Positions 27,145 to 35,758 of a DNA stretch of 64,000 bases are shown here, in pieces; within the stretch, counting starts at the first letter, position 1, and each line of letters starts with the position of its first letter. The stretch is from Chryseobacterium gleum. Lineage in GTDB: Bacteria > Bacteroidota > Bacteroidia > Flavobacteriales_D > Sanyastnellaceae. The stretch spans positions 186,001 to 250,000 of the forward strand of contig CAMCVP010000001.1 of the NCBI GenBank assembly GCA_945881835.1, read 5' to 3'. The notes beneath the pieces are model-generated. The model worked only from the letters and a program-made list of their open reading frames with translations, did not search any database and was not told where the DNA came from. Position numbers and translations under genes: made by a program.

Positions 27145-27555
27145 CTAAACGAATTCTTTCGCTAGACGTTCGGACATGTAATCGAATAATTGTTGGAAGG
27201 GACCTTTCACCATCATTTCCATAAATGGGTTAATGGTTGCATCGCAATCTTGGTGAGCAGTGGTGGTGGTTCCGTTGCTTTTCAACTTTGCTTTCAACAC
27301 AAAAGGAAAGGGACTTTTGTCCGTGGTTTCAAAAGTTGTTTCAGCATCATCAGCATTTAAAACGGCATTCACGCGTTTCAATTCAATGGTGTAAACATTT
27401 TGAATTTTGAAGGAGCACGTGTCTTCTGTATTGCTCCAGTTTGAAATTTTATCTAAAGGCAGGAGGCGTTGAATGTTTGCCATGTTTTGCAAATATGCAT
27501 GCACCTCTGCAATAGGGGCATTGACTTCAACACTTTTACTAATGAATTTAGCCAT
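27145..27555 (-). CDS. SRPBCC/START-fold lipid-binding-like protein
   Basis: 136-aa protein starting MAKFISKSVEVNAPIAEVHA at 27555. The opening strand with PIAEVHAYLQNM followed by alternating beta strands and a long C-terminal helix (GPFQQLFDYMSERLAKEF) is the SRPBCC (Bet v 1-like) helix-grip pattern. These small proteins bind hydrophobic ligands or orthologously support membrane processes. The ligand is unknown; its place next to a fatty acyl-CoA ligase hints at lipids. It overlaps the end of pyrE by 8 bp, so the two are probably co-translated. Confidence 0.75.
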   Translation of the reverse strand: MAKFISKSVEVNAPIAEVHAYLQNMANIQRLLPLDKISNWSNTEDTCSFKIQNVYTIELKRVNAVLNADDAETTFETTDKSPFPFVLKAKLKSNGTTTTAHQDCDATINPFMEMMVKGPFQQLFDYMSERLAKEFV

Positions 27556-28216
27556 TGGGATTGTTTTCGAGGTAGGCAGCACTCCAAGCAGCTGGATTTT
27601 CTCTCCATACTTTTAGAGTGTTTAATTGCTCTTCCGTGATGTATTCTTTTTCCAATGCTTGTTGAAGCAATGCGTGATAATCTGTTAATGTGTGCAATTC
27701 AACGTTAGCCTCTAGGAACGCTGTTTTGGAAATGTCGAAATCGTAAGTGAAAATCGCAACCATTCCCATAACATCTAAACCAGCCTCACGAAGGGCTGAA
27801 ACAGCGCTTAAGCTGCTTTTACCCGTTGAAATAAGATCTTCAATGACTACAACTTTTTGATTCGGCTCAACTACACCTTCCACTTGATTTCCTAACCCGT
27901 GTTTTTTCGCTTCGCTGCGAACGTATGCGTATGGAATGCCCATTTCTTGCGCAACCAATGCTCCGATAGCGATTCCGCCAGTTGCTACACCAGCGATGAT
28001 GTCAGGAGTTCCGAATTTTTCTTGAATAGCATTCACGAACTGCTGGCGAATGTGTGTTCTGCAAATAGGGAACGAAAGGGTTTTGCGGTTGTCGCAATAA
28101 ATCGGTGACTTCATGCCGCTAGCCCAAGTGAATGGAGCTTGAGGTTTCAATTCAATTGCCTTAATTTGCAAAAGATAATCTGCTACTTGTAATCCTACTT
28201 CAATATTTGAATCCAT
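27548..28216 (-). CDS. pyrE: Orotate phosphoribosyltransferase
   Basis: 222-aa enzyme of de novo pyrimidine synthesis that converts orotate and PRPP to orotidine monophosphate. The PRPP-binding signature VVVIEDLISTGKSS is clear, as is FTWASGMKSPIYCDNR near the N-terminus and the flexible-loop region YVRSEAKKHGLGNQVEG. I use the start at 28216 (MDSNIEVGLQ): TATTTTCG lies exactly 4 nt upstream at 28221-28228. The start codon shares two bases with the start of the divergent NUDIX gene. Confidence 0.93.
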   Translation of the reverse strand: MDSNIEVGLQVADYLLQIKAIELKPQAPFTWASGMKSPIYCDNRKTLSFPICRTHIRQQFVNAIQEKFGTPDIIAGVATGGIAIGALVAQEMGIPYAYVRSEAKKHGLGNQVEGVVEPNQKVVVIEDLISTGKSSLSAVSALREAGLDVMGMVAIFTYDFDISKTAFLEANVELHTLTDYHALLQQALEKEYITEEQLNTLKVWRENPAAWSAAYLENNPNG

Positions 28217-28228
28217 GCCGCGAAAATA
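28202..28228. promoter_or_regulatory. Face-to-face promoter of pyrE and the NUDIX gene
   Basis: On the minus strand TATTTTCG (28221-28228) ends 4 nt before the pyrE ATG. On the plus strand AATATTTG (28202-28209) ends 5 nt before the NUDIX ATG. The two start codons share a CATG, so each -7 element lies inside the first codons of the opposite gene. Confidence 0.5.
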
Positions 28229-28715
28229 CATCGTCTCTCACCTCGGTCGCACATTAACTTTTTCACAAGAGGAGTTTTTTACTTATTTCGGGACTTACAA
28301 ACGAATTGATGCCGCAGGCGGATTGGTTCAAAATGGCTTTGGCGATTTTTTAATGATCAAGCGAAAGGGCTTTTGGGATCTTCCTAAAGGGAAAATTGAA
28401 ACGGGTGAAAACGATGAGGAAGGCGCTCTTCGAGAGGTTGAAGAAGAGACCGGTTTAATTGGAATGCATATTGAAAAGCATCTCGTCGATACCTTTCATA
28501 CCTATGAGCTCAAAGAAAAATGGGTACTTAAACGCAGCACGTGGTTCCTCATGAAGTGTGAAGGCGCCCCAGAATTGACCCCTCAAACAGAGGAAGAAAT
28601 TGAGCGTGTAGAATGGTGTTCAAAAGAATTGCTTGAATCTCGATTAGCGAAATCTTACGCAACAATAGCCTTAGTGTGGGAAGCTTTTAAAGCGACTTCC
28701 AACCTTGAGCACTAA
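28215..28715 (+). CDS. NUDIX hydrolase
   Basis: 166-aa protein with a full NUDIX box (GKIETGENDEEGALREVEEE plus TG), which coordinates Mg2+ and cleaves nucleoside diphosphate-linked substrates. DFLMIKRKGFWDLPKGK precedes the box as in Ap4A/ADP-ribose-type bacteroidal NUDIX proteins. Substrate is undetermined. The N-terminal extension before AAGGLVQNG is shorter than in many Bacteroidota homologues, which often add about 30 residues. Its 3' end overlaps the convergent thiL gene by 29 bp. Confidence 0.9.
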   Translation: MPRKYIVSHLGRTLTFSQEEFFTYFGTYKRIDAAGGLVQNGFGDFLMIKRKGFWDLPKGKIETGENDEEGALREVEEETGLIGMHIEKHLVDTFHTYELKEKWVLKRSTWFLMKCEGAPELTPQTEEEIERVEWCSKELLESRLAKSYATIALVWEAFKATSNLEH

Positions 28716-29718
28716 GCTTCACAGTTCCGCCGCCAATAGCCATCAATAGGTTTTCTCCGTCTTTCGCAGTGGCGTGACCAATGATACTCAAATTCGGATT
28801 GCCTTTGATTTTTTCGAAATCGTTTTGAGAAACCGTGAAGAGCAATTCATAATCTTCTCCACCGTTTAAGGCGCAGGTAGTAGGGTCAATGTTATGCTCT
28901 GCAGCGACATCGCGCGTTTCAGGGGCAATCGGCAACTTGTCTTCGTATATAGCGAAAGAACATTCGCTTTCTTCTGCAAGGTGAAGGATTTCAGAGGAGA
29001 GTCCGTCTGAAATGTCAATCATTGCCGTTGGTTTAACTTCAAGCTTAGCCAACAATTGAACAATGTCTAATCGCGCTTCAGGCTTTAATTGGCGAGACAG
29101 TATGTAATCGTAATTTTCAAGATTGGGTTGTGCAGTAGGAGCGCTTTTGAAAACTTCTTTTTCACGCTCCAACACTTGAAGGCCCATGTAAGCTCCGCCC
29201 AAATCTCCGGAAACAACCAACAAATCACCTTCTTTCACGGTACTTCTTAAAGTAATGTCCTCTTTGTTTGCATATCCGATTGCAGTAATTGAAATGACAC
29301 ATCCAGTAGGAATGGTGGTCGTGTCTCCGCCAACCAAATCAACACCGTAGGCCTCGCAAGCAGCCAGCATTCCAGAGTATAATTCTTCAAGCGCCTCAAC
29401 TGAATATTTGCTGCTTACGGCTAGTCCAACTGTGAATTGCGTTGGAGTCGCATTCATTGCGCAGATGTCGGAAAGATTCACCACAACGCTTTTGTAGCCC
29501 AAGTGTTTGAGTGGCGTGTACATTAAATCGAAATGCACGCCTTCAACCAACATATCGGTAGTCATGACCAACTGTTTTCCTTCAACCGGTTGCATCACTG
29601 CTGCATCATCTCCCGCATCGCGAATGGTTCCTTCGTTTTTCGGAATGAAATATTGAGTCAGATGCTTAATTAGCGTGAATTCTCCAAGAGCAGAAAGCTC
29701 GGTACGTTGTTGTTCCAT
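28687..29718 (-). CDS. thiL: Thiamine-monophosphate kinase
   Basis: 343-aa ATP-dependent kinase that makes thiamine diphosphate from thiamine monophosphate. PurM/ThiL fold motifs are seen: IRDAGDDAAVMQP at the N-terminus, MTTDMLVEGVHFDL, NLSDICAMNATP, the glycine-rich LVGGDTTT, and SDGLSSEI in the C-terminal half. Length is standard. TATCTTTG (29723-29730) lies 4 nt upstream of the ATG, so the mRNA may be leaderless. It follows recJ with a 17-bp gap. Confidence 0.93.
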   Translation of the reverse strand: MEQQRTELSALGEFTLIKHLTQYFIPKNEGTIRDAGDDAAVMQPVEGKQLVMTTDMLVEGVHFDLMYTPLKHLGYKSVVVNLSDICAMNATPTQFTVGLAVSSKYSVEALEELYSGMLAACEAYGVDLVGGDTTTIPTGCVISITAIGYANKEDITLRSTVKEGDLLVVSGDLGGAYMGLQVLEREKEVFKSAPTAQPNLENYDYILSRQLKPEARLDIVQLLAKLEVKPTAMIDISDGLSSEILHLAEESECSFAIYEDKLPIAPETRDVAAEHNIDPTTCALNGGEDYELLFTVSQNDFEKIKGNPNLSIIGHATAKDGENLLMAIGGGTVKLSAQGWKSL

Positions 29719-29735
29719 GGCGCAAAGATACTATG

Positions 29736-31460
29736 TTAACGACTCAATCGAATATCGAGAACCTCCAACTGAATGGAACTTTGACCGTTCCAAACGTTCT
29801 CATTGAGTTGAAAAAGGAGGTCAATTTCTTTTCCTTCCAAAATAGGAAAAACCCAATCTGCCATTTTGAAAGCTATTCCTTTCATCTCTGCCATGTTTCC
29901 CGCTTGCTTCACATGCAGTTGAAGGTGATCGGCATGCGCACCAACGAGTTTCGTGAATCTTGCGTTTTTAATGTTTTTTGAGAGGAACACGGGACGCATG
30001 TTTTCGGGACCGTGAGGCTCTAGAGGCTGAAGCGATTCAAAGAGTGGTAAAGAAATTTGATCGAATTGAATTTCGGTGTCATACAAATGGCATCGCTCAA
30101 TACGGACATTGTTGGAGAAGTTCCGAACGACTTCATCGAATGCCTCTCTGAAGGCAAAAAAGTTTTCAGATGTTAATTTGAGTCCAGCCGCCATGCTGTG
30201 TCCGCCGAACTGAATCAAATGTTCTTCGCACAGCGAAAGCATTTCATACACATCTATTCCTTCAATGGATCGAACGCTTCCTGAAAGAATGCCATCGTCT
30301 TCAACCAAGACAATGGTTGGTTTGTAATACGTTTCAATAAGTCTTGAAGCTACAATGCCAACGACTCCTTTGTGCCAGCCTTGTTTCTTCACCACTGTGG
30401 TGAAACTGTCTTGATAGAAGGCATCTCGTTCAATAATATCAAGCGCTTCTTGTGTTATGTTGCGGTCGAGTCCTTTTCGTTCTTGATTGTATTTTTCAAT
30501 TTCAGCCGCAACCGATTTGGCATCTTCAGCATTGTTAGTCAGGAGCACCTCAACTGCACGTTTTCCAGAAAAAATTCTTCCGGCAGCATTAATGCGCGGA
30601 GCAATTAAAAAGACCAGATCAACCACTTTCAAAACTTTCCCGCTGTGCTTGGCGTTCGCGAGAAGTTCGGCTATACCTGGACGGAAATGTGTGTTGATTT
30701 CTTTCAATCCGAAATGAAGAAGAACTCGGTTTTCAGAGGTAACCGGGACAATATCGGCTCCTGTTGCAACAGCGACAAGGTCAAGAAAGGAATAAGCAAA
30801 GTCGAGCGACTCGTTGTGATGAATGAACCAAGCGCAAATGACTTTGAATCCGACCGCACATCCGCAGAGGCCTTTATTTTCATAAGTGCAATCTTTCCTC
30901 TTCGGATTTACAATAGCAAAAGCAGGAGGAAGGGCTTCGGGTGTGTGGTGGTCACAAACGATGACGTCTATGCCATGGGTATTGCATTGTTCAATGCGTG
31001 GACCATCTTTAATGCCGCAGTCGAGCGTTACGATTAATGAAAAATTATTTTCATGGGCGAAGGCCACACCTGCTTCTGAAAATCCATAACCCTCTTTGTA
31101 TCTATCCGGAATATAAAAGTCACAATCGAATCCGATATGTTTGAGGAAACTATAAAACACAGCAACAGCCGTTGTTCCGTCAACATCGTAGTCTCCATAA
31201 ACAAGCACCTTCTCGTTTTTCTCTTTAGCGGATTTCAAACGCGAAATGGCCTTATCCATATCTTTCAGTCCGAAGGGGTTTAAAAGCTGATTTATTTCAG
31301 GATTTAGAAAGGTTCTAGCCTGTTCGGAGGTGCTGATTTTTCGAGAAAGCAAAATTTCAGCGAAAGCGTCGCTAATGTTTGATTTTACAGCAAGTTCAGC
31401 AATTTCTTCAGTGGAGAACTGCTCGCGCTTTTTCCAATTGTTTTCTTTAGGAGTACTCAT
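29736..31460 (-). CDS. recJ: Single-stranded-DNA-specific exonuclease RecJ
   Basis: About 574-aa 5'-3' ssDNA exonuclease for recombination and mismatch repair. DHH-family motifs are seen: motif I VLVYGDYDVDGTTAVAVF, motif II in the LIVTLDCGIKD strand, the DHH motif VIVCDHHTPE, and the DHHA1 segment (FGGHSMAAGLKL). The C-terminal OB-fold (about 450-575) is typical of RecJ. ATG at 31460 is used; TAACTTTG lies 6 nt before it (31467-31474). Confidence 0.94.
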   Translation of the reverse strand: MSTPKENNWKKREQFSTEEIAELAVKSNISDAFAEILLSRKISTSEQARTFLNPEINQLLNPFGLKDMDKAISRLKSAKEKNEKVLVYGDYDVDGTTAVAVFYSFLKHIGFDCDFYIPDRYKEGYGFSEAGVAFAHENNFSLIVTLDCGIKDGPRIEQCNTHGIDVIVCDHHTPEALPPAFAIVNPKRKDCTYENKGLCGCAVGFKVICAWFIHHNESLDFAYSFLDLVAVATGADIVPVTSENRVLLHFGLKEINTHFRPGIAELLANAKHSGKVLKVVDLVFLIAPRINAAGRIFSGKRAVEVLLTNNAEDAKSVAAEIEKYNQERKGLDRNITQEALDIIERDAFYQDSFTTVVKKQGWHKGVVGIVASRLIETYYKPTIVLVEDDGILSGSVRSIEGIDVYEMLSLCEEHLIQFGGHSMAAGLKLTSENFFAFREAFDEVVRNFSNNVRIERCHLYDTEIQFDQISLPLFESLQPLEPHGPENMRPVFLSKNIKNARFTKLVGAHADHLQLHVKQAGNMAEMKGIAFKMADWVFPILEGKEIDLLFQLNENVWNGQSSIQLEVLDIRLSR

Positions 31461-31549
31461 TTGCCACAAAGTTAGTGGCAGAAGTCGCGCAACCCTTTTT
31501 CATTTTATGCGGTCTTTTCGTATATTCGTACCCCAAACCTTTTAAAGAA

Positions 31550-32518
31550 ATGAATAAATCTTTACGTTCTGTTCTTTTACTCATGAGCATTTTCGGGATG
31601 TTCGTGTTGAACGGCTGTCTAAATGATGACAACAAAATTCCACCAAATTGTTATGACGGAATTTTGAATAACTCAGAGCAATTGGTAGATTGCGGAGGTC
31701 CAAACTGTGAGCAGTGCGATCACTGTATCGACGGTATTTGGCAACCAGAGTATGGTGAGACTTGTGTAGACTGTGGTGGAGAATGCGGGCCATGTGCTCC
31801 TTGTTCAAACTGTATCCAAGACGGAGATGAAGCAGGTATTGATTGTGGAGGTTCTAACTGTGGACCATGCGCTGCTCTTTGTGCAGATGGACTTTTAAAC
31901 GGAACTGAAACTCAAGTTGACTGCGGTGGAGCGTATTGCGAGGCTTGTCCAACTTGTACAGACGGATTAATGAACGGTACTGAAATTGGTGTTGACTGTG
32001 GTGGAACAAACTGTCCTCCATGTTCTACAGACGGTAACTGTACCAACGGAATCATTGACGGCGGTGCACAAGGTGAATTCTGGACAGACTGCGGCGGTGT
32101 TGACTGCGTAGCTTGTGACACGATTATTACCTTCACAGCGAACGGTGTAAACCACGTTGGGGTTGCGTCTTCTTGCACATTCTCTTATGCAGGTGGAACA
32201 GTGACTATCACAGGTTCAACACTTCAAGGCGGAACAATTGCATTTACAATGGCTGCTCCAGTAGCAGGATGGCAGAACGGTTCAGTAATCAATATGGCTA
32301 CTGCAACGAATCCAGCAAGCGTTATGGCGTTCACCAATGCAGCTGTTGCTCACAGCACTGCTTTCGGAACTTCAACCGCTACGGTAAACGTTGTGAAGTT
32401 CAGATCTACTCCGGCTCCAGGTGGAATTCGTTACACCTTCTCAGGTTTGTTGAAAAACTCTGCAGGAACTTCTACCATGAACATTACAAACGGTTTGGTA
32501 ATGGTGCCTCTTCAATAA
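31550..32518 (+). CDS. Lipoprotein with six Cys-rich CxDGxxNG...VDCGG repeats
   Basis: 322-aa predicted lipoprotein. The signal peptide ends in the lipobox VLNGC. Residues about 28-185 hold six imperfect modules of the form C-x-DG-x2-NG-x-E-x2-VDCGG-x2-C-x2-C (one lacks part of the spacing), each rich in Asp, Gly and paired Cys; they may form small disulfide- or calcium-bound knots. The C-terminal 130 residues are a Ser/Thr/Gly-rich beta domain. The repeats resemble those in surface proteins of Bacteroidota and Myxococcota; their role, adhesion or ligand binding, is unknown. TATATTCG near 31519-31526 fits a -7 element, and a strong terminator follows. Confidence 0.8.
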   Translation: MNKSLRSVLLLMSIFGMFVLNGCLNDDNKIPPNCYDGILNNSEQLVDCGGPNCEQCDHCIDGIWQPEYGETCVDCGGECGPCAPCSNCIQDGDEAGIDCGGSNCGPCAALCADGLLNGTETQVDCGGAYCEACPTCTDGLMNGTEIGVDCGGTNCPPCSTDGNCTNGIIDGGAQGEFWTDCGGVDCVACDTIITFTANGVNHVGVASSCTFSYAGGTVTITGSTLQGGTIAFTMAAPVAGWQNGSVINMATATNPASVMAFTNAAVAHSTAFGTSTATVNVVKFRSTPAPGGIRYTFSGLLKNSAGTSTMNITNGLVMVPLQ

Positions 32519-32540
32519 GAGACGCTATTCAAAAAATATC

Positions 32541-32568
32541 AAAAAGCCCTTCGAAAGAAGGGTTTTTT
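32541..32568 (+). terminator. Intrinsic terminator after the Cys-repeat lipoprotein
   Basis: 12-bp perfect stem (AAAAAGCCCTTC / GAAGGGTTTTTT) with a GAAA tetraloop and a T run. Confidence 0.9.
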
Positions 32569-32627
32569 ATTTCACCCTCAATTTCGTTTCTTTGCACCCA
32601 ATTTAGCAATGAACTAAACATAAGAAT

Positions 32628-33770
32628 ATGCATTTCGAATTATCAGAAGAACATTTGGCCGTGCAGGCTGCTGCAAGAGATTTCGCGCAGAACGTATTAA
32701 AACCAGGCGTAATTGAGCGCGACGAGCATCAACGTTTCCCAACCGAAGAAGTGAAGCAACTAGCGGAACTTGGATTCATGGGAATGATGGTGAATCCAGA
32801 AAATGGAGGAAGTGGAATGGATACGCTTTCATACGCCATTGCTATGGAAGAGATTTCTAAAATCGATGCTTCAACTTCAGTATGTATGAGTGTAAACAAC
32901 TCATTGGTGTGTTACGGTCTTGAAGCCTACGGAAACGCTGAGCAAAAAGAGAAATTCTTGAAACCTTTGGCGAGCGGAGAGAAAATTGGAGCGTTTTGTC
33001 TTTCTGAGCCAGAAGCTGGTTCTGACGCGACTTCTCAAAGAACCACTGCTGTTGACATGGGTGATTATTATTTGTTGAACGGTACAAAAAACTGGATCAC
33101 CAACGGAAGCACAGCTTCTACTTATTTAGTAATTGCACAAACAGATCCTGAAAAAGGACACAAAGGAATTAACGCGCTTATCGTAGAGCGTGGAATGGAA
33201 GGATTCATCGTTGGAGCGAAAGAAAACAAAATGGGTATTCGTGCAAGCGATACACACACGTTGTTATTCAACGACGTGAAAGTTCCAAAGGCGAACCGCA
33301 TTGGAGAAGACGGATTTGGTTTCAAATTCGCAATGAAGACCCTTAGCGGTGGACGTATTGGTATTGCTGCTCAAGCTTTAGGTATTGCTGCTGGTGCTTA
33401 CGAATTGGCTTTGGCTTATTCGAAAGAGCGTAAGGCATTCGGAAAAGAAATCTCACAACATCAAGCTATTGCTTTCAAATTAGCCGATATGGCTACTGAA
33501 ATCGAGGCTGCACGTTTGTTAGTGTACAAAGCGGCTTGGATGAAAGATCAAGGCATGAACTACGACGAAGCAAGCGCCATGGCGAAGTTGTACGCCTCTA
33601 CTGTTGCTATGAAGCACACGGTTGAAGCAGTTCAAATTCACGGTGGATACGGATTCGTGAAAGAGTATCACGTTGAGCGTATGATGCGCGATGCGAAGAT
33701 TACTCAGATCTACGAAGGAACAAGCGAAGTGCAAAAAATTGTCATTTCAAGAAGCGCACTTTCGAAGTAA
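32628..33770 (+). CDS. Acyl-CoA dehydrogenase (short/branched-chain type)
   Basis: 380-aa FAD enzyme that introduces the C2-C3 double bond in acyl-CoA during beta-oxidation or branched amino-acid breakdown. Seen: the FAD/substrate motifs GAFCLSEPEAGSDATSQRT and LNGTKNWITNGSTASTYLV (shown in part), the C-terminal FGKEISQHQAIAFKLADMA, and the catalytic-Glu region QIYEGTSEVQKIVISR, where the Glu position fits butyryl-CoA dehydrogenases. The chain length preference is not certain. It has its own terminator. Confidence 0.92.
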   Translation: MHFELSEEHLAVQAAARDFAQNVLKPGVIERDEHQRFPTEEVKQLAELGFMGMMVNPENGGSGMDTLSYAIAMEEISKIDASTSVCMSVNNSLVCYGLEAYGNAEQKEKFLKPLASGEKIGAFCLSEPEAGSDATSQRTTAVDMGDYYLLNGTKNWITNGSTASTYLVIAQTDPEKGHKGINALIVERGMEGFIVGAKENKMGIRASDTHTLLFNDVKVPKANRIGEDGFGFKFAMKTLSGGRIGIAAQALGIAAGAYELALAYSKERKAFGKEISQHQAIAFKLADMATEIEAARLLVYKAAWMKDQGMNYDEASAMAKLYASTVAMKHTVEAVQIHGGYGFVKEYHVERMMRDAKITQIYEGTSEVQKIVISRSALSK

Positions 33771-33791
33771 TCACTTTCGAAATTCATTAAC

Positions 33792-33819
33792 AAAGGGCTG
33801 TTGTAAGACAGCCCTTTTT
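33792..33819 (+). terminator. Intrinsic terminator after acyl-CoA dehydrogenase
   Basis: 10-bp stem (AAAGGGCTGT / ACAGCCCTTT) with a six-base loop followed by T residues. Confidence 0.88.
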
Positions 33820-33862
33820 GTTGGAATTCACTTCCATTCGAAATCTATTTTCGTAAGGAAGC

Positions 33863-35758
33863 ATGAACCCAATTAAACATACCTTACGTTTTGTTATAGC
33901 CCTTGTCCTTGCTGCAGTGGGAATAGGCGGCGTGTACTATTTTTTAAATCGAAGTCATGCTGAATGGACAAGTCCATTGGCCTTCATTCCTTCAACCGCA
34001 ACCGGTGTTGTAGAGTTGAAGAAAGCCGAAGCATTCGCTGAAGCCATTGAGTGGTCTGCAGAATTTTCATTGAATGAAGGAATAAGTCGAATGCTTCAAG
34101 AAGTTTCTGCCGATCCTCAAGGATTGAAATTCGAAAGTCAGTCTGTTTGGATCGTAGAAAACGGAGCAGATGATTTGATCGTTCTTCCCGTTGGATACGG
34201 TGAAGAAGGACAAGCGCTCGCTTCAAAATGGAATGCGAAAATTCCTGATTTGAAATTTCTTTTCCAAGAACCCTTTGCCATATATGGAAGTGGAAACGTA
34301 TCCCTTCCTGAAGAAGGAAATCAGCTCGACGATTCTCAATCATTCATGTGTGTGCAAGGAACCACTTCCTTCGATTCGAATTGCCATTATTATTTCAAAG
34401 TAGATCAGGATTGGACAGCCTTAGACGACATGCGAGGAAGTGAATCTTCGATGATTGCCGGATTCCAATGCAAGCCGCTCAACCTTCCAGCAAATCAATC
34501 GAGCTTCTCCTTCCAAAAAGTATTCACGAACGGAAGAACCAACACCAGTTATTGGTTTAAGGCTGTTCATGCAGGAAGTCCTCTTGCCTTGCTGACATAT
34601 CTCGATTCTCTTCGCCCGCAAGACGCCCGCAATTCGTTCTTAAGTGTGCGCATGGAACAAGAAGCAAAGAAGAATGCTTCGCTGTTAGATTGGTTGAACA
34701 ACAACGCCACCGGCGAATTGGCCATGGCTAATTTCGGAAGTGATACCCCTGACGAAAGTGGAATGATATACGCTTTGGGCTTGAAATCAGACAGTGTGAA
34801 TGTGAGCGTTTTGTTTTCAGATTCATTGGCTGTTGATCCGATTCGTGAAGCAAACGCAGCAGAACTCTTCGCAATGGATAAAATTTATCCGAGCGAGGTG
34901 AAATACTATGGTGTGCGATTCAAGAATTTCTTCATGTTCGCGGAAACAAGAGAACTCTTGTTGGCCCATCAGCAATATCTCGCAATTGCAGGGTCTATAG
35001 ATGCAAAAATGCCAGCCTTACCAAGCGGAGGAGTGGTCACTGGAGTGGATACGCAATATTCTAGTATAATCTCACCGAAGTTCAATAACCGCTGGCGAAT
35101 TTGGCATTACATGCCTGTTGAAAATCGAACTCAGGTGAGTTTGGTTAGTAAGGGTGCGGTTGAGCTTCAAACACAAGTTCAAGTGGCTGAGGATACTGTT
35201 TCAATTCCAACACAACCCACGCCAGAACCAGCGCCTGTTGTGGAATCTGGAAAAACCAAATCGGTAACAAATCACATTACAGGCAAGACGGAACAAGTCA
35301 AATATTCCGGTTCGAAAATCGAATGGGTAGCGAATGGAAAAACAACTTGGTCGGTAACGCTGTCGGCTGAAATTAGAGGCGTCGAACAAATCGACGCGTT
35401 TAAGAATGGAAAGAAGCAGCTCTTGATTTTAACGAACAGCCGACTTGAAATGCTTGATATCAACGGAAAGAATGTCGTTGGTTATCCTGTCGTTCTCTCT
35501 TCCAAGCCCTGCACGAACTTGTGCGTGGCCGATTACTCTGACGCACGGGATTACCGCATCTTCTTTGGCTGTTCCAACGGTACAATTTACAATTACATGT
35601 CGAATGGAAAGCCTACAGCGGGATGGAATGTAGCAAGCATGAAAGGTGATTTGCCTTCTTCCATTCAACATAAAAAAGTAAACGGACAAGACGAAATTCA
35701 AGTGAAACGAGCAAGCGGAAAAACAACAATCTTGAAACGAAACGGCGCAACGAAATAA
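33863..35758 (+). CDS. Membrane-anchored DUF3352-like protein with C-terminal beta domain
   Basis: 631 aa. One N-terminal hydrophobic segment (about 8-28) acts as an anchor. Residues about 35-450 resemble the DUF3352-type domain (AFIPSTATGVVELKKAEAFA at its start). After a Pro-rich linker (about 440-455), residues 465-625 form a beta-rich, propeller-like domain with a DINGKNVVGYPVVL strand and two Cys (KPCTNLCVADYS). Bacteroidota proteins with this layout are common but uncharacterised; a periplasmic role is inferred. TATTTTCG lies 9 nt before the ATG. The stop and the next start overlap (TAATG). Confidence 0.65.
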   Translation: MNPIKHTLRFVIALVLAAVGIGGVYYFLNRSHAEWTSPLAFIPSTATGVVELKKAEAFAEAIEWSAEFSLNEGISRMLQEVSADPQGLKFESQSVWIVENGADDLIVLPVGYGEEGQALASKWNAKIPDLKFLFQEPFAIYGSGNVSLPEEGNQLDDSQSFMCVQGTTSFDSNCHYYFKVDQDWTALDDMRGSESSMIAGFQCKPLNLPANQSSFSFQKVFTNGRTNTSYWFKAVHAGSPLALLTYLDSLRPQDARNSFLSVRMEQEAKKNASLLDWLNNNATGELAMANFGSDTPDESGMIYALGLKSDSVNVSVLFSDSLAVDPIREANAAELFAMDKIYPSEVKYYGVRFKNFFMFAETRELLLAHQQYLAIAGSIDAKMPALPSGGVVTGVDTQYSSIISPKFNNRWRIWHYMPVENRTQVSLVSKGAVELQTQVQVAEDTVSIPTQPTPEPAPVVESGKTKSVTNHITGKTEQVKYSGSKIEWVANGKTTWSVTLSAEIRGVEQIDAFKNGKKQLLILTNSRLEMLDINGKNVVGYPVVLSSKPCTNLCVADYSDARDYRIFFGCSNGTIYNYMSNGKPTAGWNVASMKGDLPSSIQHKKVNGQDEIQVKRASGKTTILKRNGATK

